Assembly (NCBI GenBank): GCA_022703505.1
Contig: JAKLDN010000001.1
Location: forward strand, 1 to 64,000
Direction of reading: 5' to 3'
DNA: 64,000 nt
From: Spirochaetota bacterium
GTDB lineage: Bacteria > Spirochaetota > Spirochaetia > Treponematales > UBA12059
Positions within the stretch are counted from its first letter, which is position 1, and every line of letters begins with the position of its first letter. The notes below the pieces were generated by a model. It was not told the DNA's origin. It worked only from the letters and a program-made list of their open reading frames with translations, and did not search any database. The translations under genes and the position numbers were made by a program. Positions 34,597 to 42,539 of this stretch are shown here, piece after piece.

Positions 34597-35751
34597 ATGC
34601 GATGGTTCTACCGGTGCCCTACCTGCGGCGCCGAGTACGAGATGGAACCGGACCGCTACCTCTGCTCCTCCTGCGCCCCCAAGACGCTCCCGGACCGACC
34701 CCTGGAGGGGGTGCTGGAGTGCGCCTGGGCCGGCGTGTGGGAGGGGGATTCCCGCTCGGTGCCGCTCCCCGTGGAGCCCGAGTGGTTCCCCCCGGTGCCC
34801 GTGGGGGACACCCCCCTGTGGGCGCCGGAGCGGCTGCGCGCGGACACCGGTTTCAAAGGTCTCTGGATCAAGGACGACACCTGCCAGCCCACGGGCTCCT
34901 TCAAGGACCGGGCCAGCTTCCTGGTGGCCGCCTACGCCCGCAAGAAGGGCATCCGGGAGATAGCCCTGGCATCCACGGGCAACGCGGCCTCCTCCATGGC
35001 GGGCATCGGGGCGGCGGCGGGCTTGAAGATCACGGTCTTCCTGCCCAAGGCGGCTCCCGTCGCCAAGCGGATCCAGGTCCTACAGTACGGGGCGGAACTC
35101 AAGACGGTGGACGGCACCTACGACAAGGCCTTCGACGAGTCCCTGGCCTACACCAAGGCCACGGGGACCCTGTCCCGGAACACCGCCTACAATCCCCTGA
35201 CCATCGAGGGCAAGAAGACGGTCTCCTTCGAGATCCTCTCGGACCTCGCGGCCCGGGGAGCCCCGGCGCCGGACCACGTCTTCGTGCCCGTCGGGGACGG
35301 GGTGATCCTGGCGGGGGTCTACAAGGGCTTCGAGGACTTAGTCCGCCTGGGCCGCCTTTCCAAGGTGCCCGTGGTCTGGGCCTGCCAGGCCAAGGGGTCC
35401 AGCGCGATAGCCCGGGCCCTGTCTGCGGGAGGTTTCGGGGACCCCGAGCCCTCGGCCACGATCGCGGACTCCATCTCGGTGGACGTGCCTCGGAACGGGA
35501 CCCTGGCCCTGGCCAAGCTAACGAAGTATGGCGGCCGGGCGGTGGTGGTCACGGACGAGGAGATCCTGTCCGCCCAGCGGACCCTGGCCAGCGGGACCGG
35601 CCTCTTCGCCGAGCCCTCCTCCAGCGCCGCGGCGGCGGGATTCTTGAAGGTAAAGGGCGAGCTGGACCCGTCGTCGACGGTGGTCCTCCTCGTCACGGGC
35701 AGCGGACTCAAGGACGTGAAGAGCGCGGCCCACGGATTAGGGATAAGTTAA
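34597..35751 (+). CDS. Threonine-synthase-like PLP enzyme (fold type II)
   Basis: A 384-residue enzyme with an N-terminal zinc ribbon (CPTCGAEYEMEPDRYLCSSC) and the fold-type II PLP core. The Schiff-base Lys is in QPTGSFKDRAS, with ASTGNAASSMAGIGAAAGL, PVGDGVILAGVYKGF and TGSGLKDV. It is built like threonine synthase but lies in a purine cluster where YgeX (diaminopropionate ammonia-lyase, another fold-type II enzyme) is normally found. It may eliminate ammonia from 2,3-diaminopropionate or a ureido derivative; true threonine synthase is the alternative. AAGGAGG precedes the ATG by 6 bases. Confidence 0.82.
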   Translation: MRWFYRCPTCGAEYEMEPDRYLCSSCAPKTLPDRPLEGVLECAWAGVWEGDSRSVPLPVEPEWFPPVPVGDTPLWAPERLRADTGFKGLWIKDDTCQPTGSFKDRASFLVAAYARKKGIREIALASTGNAASSMAGIGAAAGLKITVFLPKAAPVAKRIQVLQYGAELKTVDGTYDKAFDESLAYTKATGTLSRNTAYNPLTIEGKKTVSFEILSDLAARGAPAPDHVFVPVGDGVILAGVYKGFEDLVRLGRLSKVPVVWACQAKGSSAIARALSAGGFGDPEPSATIADSISVDVPRNGTLALAKLTKYGGRAVVVTDEEILSAQRTLASGTGLFAEPSSSAAAAGFLKVKGELDPSSTVVLLVTGSGLKDVKSAAHGLGIS

Positions 35752-35871
35752 TTAGTGAATAGGTGAATGGGTAAATAGGGAGGATTGCGGAAACAGCGGG
35801 TATGCGTGCCGAACGCGCTCGTAAACCTGCCATCCGGTCCTATTCACTCATTCACGATTCACCAATTCACC
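35750..35871. repeat. Inverted repeat cassette 5 (TGAATAGGTGAATGG word)
   Basis: The left arm (35750-35779) has TTAGTGAATAGGTGAATGGG-type units starting at the stop codon of the previous gene. The right arm (35838-35871) has CCTATTCACTCATTCACGAT-type units. It lies between the two PLP-enzyme genes and ends directly before the binding site of the second. Confidence 0.78.
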
Positions 35872-35887
35872 TAAAAAGGAGCTACCC

Positions 35888-37351
35888 ATGAAGATCGATC
35901 TTTCCATCAACGAAGCCCAGCGGAAGAAGAACATACAGCGGTGCAAGGAAAAGGGCATCCTCCTGCCGACCTACGCCCAGATGCGGGATCCCAAGAAGAT
36001 CCCGGATTCCATCAAGGCCGACCTCAAGGGTATCGGCCTCTGGGATGTCCACTCCCGCAACCTCTTCCGGGTCAACTGGCACAACGAGCCCAAGGAGAAG
36101 GGCGGAGTCTTCGGGGACGTGAACTACTTCGAGCTCCCCCGGGAGCTCACGGGCACCAAAGCCCGGATCGGAGCGGTCCTCGGGAAGTGGTTCCCCACGG
36201 GTGCCCACAAGGTCGGCGCGGCCTACTCCTGCCTGGTCCCCGGGCTCGTGACCGGGCAATTCGACCCCACCACCAAGAAGGCCGTGTGGCCCTCCACGGG
36301 CAACTACTGCCGGGGCGGGGCCTACATCTCCCGCCTCCTGTCCTGCCCCTCCGTGGCCATCCTACCGGCCGAGATGTCCCGGGAGCGCTTCGAGTGGCTG
36401 GCGACCATGGCCGAGGAAGTCATCGCCACCCCGGGCTGCGAGAGCAACGTGAAGGAGATCTTCGACAAGTGCGTCGAGATCGAGAAGACCCGGCCGGACG
36501 CGGTGATCTTCAACCAGTTCGACCAGCTGCCCAACCACCTCTGGCACTACACCGTGACGGGTCCCGCCCTGGAGGAGGTCTACGGAAAGATGAACGCCGA
36601 CGGAAAGTCCCGCCTGGCCCTCTCCCTGTACAGCTCCGGCTCCGCGGGCACCCTGGGCGCGGGCTCCTACCTGAAGGAGAAGCACAACGGTGCCCGGGTG
36701 GGCGTGGGCGAGGCCCTGCAGTGCCCCACCATCCTGGAGAACGGCTTCGGGGGCCACCGGATCGAGGGGATCGGGGACAAGCACATCCCCTGGATCCACA
36801 ACCTCCGGGACACCGACGTGGCGGTGGGGGTGGACGACGAGATCACCGTCCGACTTCTGCGCCTGTTCAACGAGCCTGCGGGCCGCAGGGCCCTCGTGGA
36901 GGCCGGTGTGCCCCAGGCCGCCGTGGATCGGCTCGACCTTCTGGGGATCTCCGGGATCGGAAACCTCGTGGCCACCATCAAGGCCGCCAAGTACTACGAG
37001 CTGGGCGCGGACGAGATCGCCCTCACGGTCTTCACGGACTCCCTCCAGCTCTACGGCTCCCGGCTCAAGGAGCTCGCCGCGGAGCGGGGCCCCTACGACC
37101 AGCGCCAGGCGGACCGGGACCTCGAGATGCTTAAGAGCCTCTCGGTGGACTACGTCCTGGACATGACCCACACGGACCGCCGCCGGGTCCACCAGCTCAA
37201 GTACTACACCTGGATCGAGCAGCTCGGGAAGGACCTGGCCGAACTGAACGCCCAGTGGGACGACTGGCGCGGCTACTGGGGCGAGCTCCACGGCGAGGTC
37301 GGCGCCCTGGACGCCCTGATCGAGGACTTCAACAAGGAGGTCCTTCGGTGA
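35888..37351 (+). CDS. PLP-dependent fold-type II lyase, TrpB/cysteine-synthase-like
   Basis: A 487-residue protein, longer than cysteine synthase. The likely PLP Lys is in GAHKVGAAYSC (about 102), as in TrpB, followed by STGNYCRGGAYIS and SSGSAGTLGAGSYLK. EALQCPTILENGFGGHRIEG precedes a helical C-terminus. I do not know a characterised member; related genes are annotated only as PLP-dependent beta subunits. AAGGAG lies 6 bases before the ATG. It overlaps the next gene by 4 bases. Its place between YgeY and the 8-oxoguanine-deaminase-like gene makes it a candidate for the missing ammonia-lyase step. Confidence 0.8.
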   Translation: MKIDLSINEAQRKKNIQRCKEKGILLPTYAQMRDPKKIPDSIKADLKGIGLWDVHSRNLFRVNWHNEPKEKGGVFGDVNYFELPRELTGTKARIGAVLGKWFPTGAHKVGAAYSCLVPGLVTGQFDPTTKKAVWPSTGNYCRGGAYISRLLSCPSVAILPAEMSRERFEWLATMAEEVIATPGCESNVKEIFDKCVEIEKTRPDAVIFNQFDQLPNHLWHYTVTGPALEEVYGKMNADGKSRLALSLYSSGSAGTLGAGSYLKEKHNGARVGVGEALQCPTILENGFGGHRIEGIGDKHIPWIHNLRDTDVAVGVDDEITVRLLRLFNEPAGRRALVEAGVPQAAVDRLDLLGISGIGNLVATIKAAKYYELGADEIALTVFTDSLQLYGSRLKELAAERGPYDQRQADRDLEMLKSLSVDYVLDMTHTDRRRVHQLKYYTWIEQLGKDLAELNAQWDDWRGYWGELHGEVGALDALIEDFNKEVLR

Positions 37352-38727
37352 TCGTCCTCAAGGACTGTCTTTGCATCGTTCGCCCGCCGGGAAGCCCCGG
37401 CGGCAACCTGGCGGGGGCGGACGTCCACATCGACGGCAACCGGATCGTCCGGGTGGGGAAGAACCTGCCCGTGCCCGAGGGAACCCGGGTGATCGACGCC
37501 TCCCGCCACGTGGTGACCCCGGGCTTCGTGAACACCCACCACCACTTCTACCAGACCCTGACCCGGAACCTCCCGGCGGTGCAGAACGCCAAGCTCTTCG
37601 AGTGGCTCGTGTACCTCTACGAGGTCTGGAAGGGGATCGACGAGGAGGCGGTGTACTGGTCCAGCCGCCTGGCCCTGGCGGAGCTCGTGAAGACGGGCTG
37701 CACCTGCACCACGGACCACCACTACCTCTACCCCAGGGACTTTTCCCAGGACCTGCCGGGCATCCAGTTCCAAGCCGCCAGCGACATCGGGGTGCGATTC
37801 GCACCCACCCGGGGCTCCATGAGCCGGTCCAAGAAGGACGGGGGCCTGCCCCCGGACTCGGTGGTCCAGGACGAGGACACGATCCTGGCCCAGTGCGAGG
37901 AGACGATCCGGAAGTACCACGACCCCGCCCCGGACTCCATGCGCCGGGTGGCCCTGGCCCCCTGCAGCCCCTTCTCGGTGTCGGAGCAGCTCATGAAGGA
38001 CTCCGCGGTCCTGGCCCGGAAGTACGGCGCCCGGTTGCACACCCACCTGGCGGAGACCGGGGACGAGGACGACTACTGCGTGAAGATCTACAAGCGCCGT
38101 CCCCTCAAGGTCATGGAGGACTGCGGCTTCCTGGGCCCCGACGTCTGGTACGCCCACGGGATCCATTTCAACGACCAGGAACTCGACGTGCTGGCGCGGA
38201 CCGGGACCGGGGTAGCCCACTGCCCCTCCTCGAACATGCGTCTGGCCAGCGGGATCTGCCGGGTCCGGGAGATGCTGGACCGCGGCGTGAACGTGGGCCT
38301 GGCCGTGGACGGCTCGGCGTCCAACGACGCCTCGGACATGCTGGGTGAAATGCGGCAGGCCCTCCTGCTCCAGCGGGTGCGCTACGGCTCCGCGGGCATC
38401 ACCGCGCCGGAGGTCTACGGCATCGCCACCGAGGGCGGGGCCCGGATCCTGGGCTGGGACAGGCTGGGCCGGATCGAGGAAGGCTGGCTGGCGGACATCG
38501 CCCTCTTCGACGTGCAAAAGATGGAATACGCCGGGGCCCTCTCGGACCCGGCGGCGGCCCTCCTCTTCTCGGGCTACGACCACGGGGCGGACTACGTCTT
38601 CGTGAACGGCAAGGCCGCGGTGGTCCAGGGCCGGCTGGTCGGGGAGGACGAGGAGGAGATACGGGACAACGCCAACCGTATCGCAGCCAGGCTCTACGCG
38701 AAAGCGGGGGTGGCCGGATGGTCGTGA
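37348..38727 (+). CDS. 8-oxoguanine-deaminase-like amidohydrolase
   Basis: A 459-residue metal-dependent deaminase of the atrazine-hydrolase/8-oxoguanine deaminase group. Motifs are TPGFVNTHHHFYQTLTRNLP, TDHHYLYP, RLHTHLAET, YAHGIHFND, VAHCPSSNMRLASG and VDGSASNDASDMLGE. These closely match 8-oxoguanine deaminase, which yields urate. GTG start 37348 with AAGGAGG 7 bases upstream, overlapping the previous stop. It would feed urate into the pathway. Guanine deaminase or other aminohydrolase activity is possible. Confidence 0.85.
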   Translation: MIVLKDCLCIVRPPGSPGGNLAGADVHIDGNRIVRVGKNLPVPEGTRVIDASRHVVTPGFVNTHHHFYQTLTRNLPAVQNAKLFEWLVYLYEVWKGIDEEAVYWSSRLALAELVKTGCTCTTDHHYLYPRDFSQDLPGIQFQAASDIGVRFAPTRGSMSRSKKDGGLPPDSVVQDEDTILAQCEETIRKYHDPAPDSMRRVALAPCSPFSVSEQLMKDSAVLARKYGARLHTHLAETGDEDDYCVKIYKRRPLKVMEDCGFLGPDVWYAHGIHFNDQELDVLARTGTGVAHCPSSNMRLASGICRVREMLDRGVNVGLAVDGSASNDASDMLGEMRQALLLQRVRYGSAGITAPEVYGIATEGGARILGWDRLGRIEEGWLADIALFDVQKMEYAGALSDPAAALLFSGYDHGADYVFVNGKAAVVQGRLVGEDEEEIRDNANRIAARLYAKAGVAGWS

Positions 38728-39518
38728 AATACATACGTGCGGCCTCGCTGGACGAGGCCGACCGGGTCCTCGCGTCGGACAAGCGGGCGCGGATCCTGGC
38801 GGGGGGCACCCAGCTCCTGACCAGCGAGTTCCGGGACCGGGAGTTCGTGGCCGTCGACGCCGGGTCCCTCCTGCCCCGGGGCCTCGAGCGGACGGCCGAG
38901 GGCCTAACGCGCATCGGCGCCGGGGCGGTCTTCCAGGACCTGGCGGACAGCCCCGTCCCGTCCCGCATCCTCTCGGAGGCGGCCCTGGGCATGGCCAACC
39001 GGAACGTCCGGAACGCCGCCACCGTCGGGGGCAACCTGGGGGCCGCCCGCTCCTGTTCCTCCCTGGTTCCGGCCCTCCTCGTGCTGGACGCCCGGGTGCG
39101 GATCCACGGCGCGGCGGAAACCCGGCCCCTGGCGGACTGGCTGGCCGCGCCCTCGGGCATCGTGACCTGGATCGAGATCCCCGCCTCGCCGGGGCTCCGG
39201 GCGGCCTACGCCCGCTGGTCCCGGACGGCCTGCGACCTCTCGGTCCTGACCTGCGCAGCAAGCTACCGTCTGCAGGACGGTAGCTTGCGAGACGTACGTA
39301 TCGCCTGCGGGGGCCTGGACGCCCGGAGCCGCCGCTTTCCCGAGCTGGAACGCCTCTTCGAGGGGCGGCCCCTGCCCGGGCGGGACGAGGCGGCTGCGGC
39401 CGTCGCGCCCGCGCTCAAGCCGATCGACGACCTCCGGGGGAGCGCGGCCTTCAAGCGCCTGCGCGCCTCGGAACTCGTAGCCGAGGCCCTGCTCACGGCC
39501 CGGGAGGTAAGCCGATGA
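38718..39518 (+). CDS. ygfM: FAD-binding subunit of molybdenum hydroxylase (YgfM-like)
   Basis: A 266-residue flavoprotein of the CoxM/XdhC-FAD family. FAD contacts are seen in ILAGGTQLLTSEF and the MANRNVRNAATVGGNLGAA stretch (about 92-110), and the C-terminal CO-dehydrogenase flavoprotein domain ends in IDDLRGSAAFKRLRASEL. It lies directly before xdhD, as ygfM does in E. coli, and would pass electrons from XdhD to NAD or a carrier. Overlaps the upstream gene by 10 bases and xdhD by 4. The gene contains a perfect 13-bp hairpin. Confidence 0.87.
   Translation: MVVKYIRAASLDEADRVLASDKRARILAGGTQLLTSEFRDREFVAVDAGSLLPRGLERTAEGLTRIGAGAVFQDLADSPVPSRILSEAALGMANRNVRNAATVGGNLGAARSCSSLVPALLVLDARVRIHGAAETRPLADWLAAPSGIVTWIEIPASPGLRAAYARWSRTACDLSVLTCAASYRLQDGSLRDVRIACGGLDARSRRFPELERLFEGRPLPGRDEAAAAVAPALKPIDDLRGSAAFKRLRASELVAEALLTAREVSR
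39258..39288. repeat. Perfect 13-bp hairpin inside ygfM
   Basis: GCAAGCTACCGTC (39258-39270) and its exact complement (39276-39288) flank a 5-base loop. The reading frame passes through (AASYRLQDGSLRD). It resembles small palindromic repeats that insert in frame; one arm contains GGACGGTAG, a word also seen at 10086-10094. Confidence 0.75.
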
Positions 39519-42382
39519 CCGTCACCTTCAAGCTCAACGGCCGCCCCGTCTCCTGGGACTGCCCCGAGGGGGAGAGCCTCAAGGCCGCCCTGCGCCGCAA
39601 GGGGATCGTCTCCGTGCGGGACGGCTGCGACGGGGAAGGCTCCTGCGGCCTGTGCGCCGTCCTCCTGGACGGCCGCACCGTGAACTCCTGCACCCTCCTG
39701 GCCGCCCAGGCGGAGGGCCGGGAGATCTACACGGTCGAACACTTCTCCAAAGATCGGAAGCTTTCGGTGGTGCAGAGGGCCCTGATCGACGCGGCCTGCG
39801 TCCAGTGCGGCTACTGCACCCCCGCGGTGGTCCTGGCGGTGCACTCCCTCCTGGAGCGCTCCCCGGAGCCCACCAAGCAGGAGGTCAAGGACGCCCTCTC
39901 GGGCACCCTCTGCCGCTGCACCGGGTACGAGCAGTTCCACAACGCCGTGCGGATCGCCGCGAAACGCCTCAAGGACCCGGGCTACGCGGAGGCCGCGGCC
40001 CCGGAGTTCCGGCCGGACCTGCGCCACGTGGGCAAGGACCGGGAGAAGGTGGACGCCGCCGCCCTGGCCCGGGGGGAGAAGGCCTTCGTGGAGGACCGGG
40101 TCGACTCGGACGCCTGCCACCTGGCCCTGCTCACCAGTCCCCACGCCCACGCCTGGATCAAGAGCATCGACGCGTCCGCGGCCCTGGAGTTGCCCGGGGT
40201 CGTGGCGGTCCTCACCCACGAGAACTGCCCGGACCGGGTCTACACCACCGCGGGCCAGGGCTTCCCGGAACCCTCCCCCCACGACCAGAGGATGTTCTCC
40301 CGGAAGGTCCGCCACGTGGGGGACCGCGTCGCGGCCGTCCTGGCGGAGACCCCCGACCAGGCCCGGACCGCCCTCAAGGCTTTGAAGGTGGAGTACGAGG
40401 TCTTGAAGCCCGTGTTCTCCATCGCCGAGGCCCGGACCCCGGGCGCCCCGGTGGTCCACTCCGGGGAGGTCCGGTACGTTTCCGGGGAAGCCCCCGCGGG
40501 TACCTCCACCGCCGGGGACGGCCGGGACGACCCCGTCGTCTACCAGTTTCCCCTGCACGCGGACCCGCACCGCAACCTGGCGGCCAGCGTGGCCGACGGG
40601 ATCGGGGACGTCGAGAAGGGCTTCGCCGAGGCGGACGTGGTCGTCGAGCGGACCTACAAGGGCAACCGGGTGCAGTGCACCCCGATGGAGCCCCACGTGG
40701 TCTACGCCAAGGTCGACGGGGGCCGCCTGGTCCTCCACGCCTCCACCCAGGTGCCCTGGCACGTGCGCCGCATCGTCTCCCGCGCCGTCGGGATCCCCGA
40801 GAACAAGGTCCGGGTGATCAAGGAGCGGGTGGGCGGGGGCTTCGGGGCTAAGCAGGACATCGTCCTGGAGGACGTGGCCGGCTACCTGGCCTGGACCACG
40901 GGACGGCCCGTCTTCTTCCGCTACGACCGCGAGCAGGAGTTCATCTCCAGCCGGACCCGCCACCTGATGGAGATCACCGTCAAGCTGGGCGCCAAGAAGG
41001 ACGGCCGGCTCACCGCGGTGCTCATGAAGGTGGACGCGGACACGGGACCCTACGGCCAGCACTGCCTCACGGTGCCCATGAACGCCGTGTCCAAGAGCCT
41101 GCCCCTGGTGCTCTGCGACAACGCCCGCTTCGAGGTGAAGAGCTACTACACCAACCTCACCCCCGCGGGGGCCTACCAGGGCTACGGGGCCCCCAAGGGC
41201 TCCTTCGCCCTCCAGACCGCCCTGGCGGAGCTGGCCGCCGAACTCGGCATGGACCAGCTGGACCTGATCGAGCGCAACCGCGTCCGCTCCGGGAGCCGCA
41301 TCGAGATCCTGCGGAGCCTGGGGGAGGGCCGGCCCGGCGCCGCGGTCACCCTGGGGGAATGCGGCCTGGGGGAGATGATCGGACGCGGGCGGAAGGCCTT
41401 CGGCTGGGGCGGCGCCAAGCCCGCCACGGAGGACCCGGACTGGAAGGTCGGCCGCGGAGCGGTGATCGTCCAGCAGGGCTCGGGGCTGCCGGGCCTGGAC
41501 GCCGCCAACGCGGAGGTCCGCCTCCTGGCGGACGGCACGGTACTTCTGCTCTCGGGCGGTGCCGACCTGGGCACGGGCCTGGACACGGTGACAGCCAAGG
41601 CCGCCGCGGAGATCCTGGGCCTGGACATGGAGGACGTGGCGGTCATCTCCGGGGACACCGACGTGACCCCCTTCGACAAGGGCGCCTACGCCTCCAGCGG
41701 GACCTACTTCTCCGGGAACGCCGCGGTCAAGGCCGCGGAGGACCTGCGGGCCAAGGTCCTGGCCGCCGCCTCGGCGGTGCTCGGGGAACCCGTCTCGGAC
41801 CTCGCGATCGTCCACCGCGGCATCGTGCGCGGGAGGAAGGGCGAGGTGACCCTGGCCAAGCTGGCCCACATGAGCACCCAGGGGGAGCACCACGGGGACC
41901 TGGTCGGCATCGGGGGCTTCAAGACCGAGCACGCCGCCTTCCCCTACGGGGCCCACTTCGCGGAGGTGGCGGTCAACGTCCGCACCGGGGACGTGAAGCT
42001 TAGGCGCTTCCACGCCTACCAGGACTGCGGCACCCCGATCAACCCCGCCCTGGCGCTGGGACAGATCTACGGGGGCATCCTCAAGGCCGTGGGACACTCC
42101 CTCTACGAGGAGCTGCTCTACGACAAGGACGGGCGCTGCGTGAACCCGCGGTTCCTGGATTACAAGATCCCCACGATCTGGGAGGTTCCCGAGGACTTCC
42201 ACGTGGAGCTAGTTCCCGTGGCGGACGAGGTGGGACCCTTCGGGGGGAAGAGCGTTTCCGAGATCTCCCTGAACGGGGCGGCCCCCGCCATCTCCATCGC
42301 CATCCACGACGCCGTCGGCGTATGGATGCGCGAGTGGCCCTTCACCCCCGAGCGTATACTGAAGGCTCTCGGGAAAATCTAG
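39515..42382 (+). CDS. xdhD: XdhD-type molybdenum/iron-sulfur hydroxylase
   Basis: A 955-residue fusion of a 2Fe-2S domain (DGCDGEGSCGLCAVLL, CVQCGYCTPAVV, GTLCRCTGYEQF) with the molybdenum domain (GGGFGAKQDIVLE, GAYQGYGAPKG, GGADLGTGLDT, final SEISLNGAAPA). The layout and length match E. coli XdhD. Compared with XdhB in this window, the substrate-binding FRGFG Arg is replaced by Gln (YQGYG, about 555) and GQG by GTG, so it probably hydroxylates something other than xanthine or uses a different cofactor form. Selenium-dependent purine hydroxylase is a possibility raised for this family. Confidence 0.88.
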   Translation: MTVTFKLNGRPVSWDCPEGESLKAALRRKGIVSVRDGCDGEGSCGLCAVLLDGRTVNSCTLLAAQAEGREIYTVEHFSKDRKLSVVQRALIDAACVQCGYCTPAVVLAVHSLLERSPEPTKQEVKDALSGTLCRCTGYEQFHNAVRIAAKRLKDPGYAEAAAPEFRPDLRHVGKDREKVDAAALARGEKAFVEDRVDSDACHLALLTSPHAHAWIKSIDASAALELPGVVAVLTHENCPDRVYTTAGQGFPEPSPHDQRMFSRKVRHVGDRVAAVLAETPDQARTALKALKVEYEVLKPVFSIAEARTPGAPVVHSGEVRYVSGEAPAGTSTAGDGRDDPVVYQFPLHADPHRNLAASVADGIGDVEKGFAEADVVVERTYKGNRVQCTPMEPHVVYAKVDGGRLVLHASTQVPWHVRRIVSRAVGIPENKVRVIKERVGGGFGAKQDIVLEDVAGYLAWTTGRPVFFRYDREQEFISSRTRHLMEITVKLGAKKDGRLTAVLMKVDADTGPYGQHCLTVPMNAVSKSLPLVLCDNARFEVKSYYTNLTPAGAYQGYGAPKGSFALQTALAELAAELGMDQLDLIERNRVRSGSRIEILRSLGEGRPGAAVTLGECGLGEMIGRGRKAFGWGGAKPATEDPDWKVGRGAVIVQQGSGLPGLDAANAEVRLLADGTVLLLSGGADLGTGLDTVTAKAAAEILGLDMEDVAVISGDTDVTPFDKGAYASSGTYFSGNAAVKAAEDLRAKVLAAASAVLGEPVSDLAIVHRGIVRGRKGEVTLAKLAHMSTQGEHHGDLVGIGGFKTEHAAFPYGAHFAEVAVNVRTGDVKLRRFHAYQDCGTPINPALALGQIYGGILKAVGHSLYEELLYDKDGRCVNPRFLDYKIPTIWEVPEDFHVELVPVADEVGPFGGKSVSEISLNGAAPAISIAIHDAVGVWMREWPFTPERILKALGKI

Positions 42383-42386
42383 GTTT

Positions 42387-42523
42387 CAGGATAAGAGAGA
42401 CAGGATGAACAGGATTAGGAGAGGATGAACAGGATGAAAGTGAGAGAGAAAGAAGAGGGGATATAATTCATCCCTTTGAGCAATCCTGTGCATCCTTCTT
42501 CCATCCTGTCCATCCTGTCCAGA
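42387..42523. repeat. Inverted repeat cassette 6 (ACAGGATGAACAGGAT word)
   Basis: The left arm (42387-42437) has repeated GACAGGATGAACAGGATTAG-type units. The right arm (42481-42523) has ATCCTGTCCATCCTGTCC-type units. Same word as cassettes 2 and 4. It fills the space between xdhD and ygeW and ends before the ygeW binding site. Confidence 0.8.
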
Positions 42524-42539
42524 ATTTAGGGAGGAACCC

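Noticed and set aside
34597-35751. Calling the first PLP enzyme YgeX
   Set aside because: It has the N-terminal zinc ribbon and GSFKDR motif of threonine-synthase-like proteins, which YgeX does not have.
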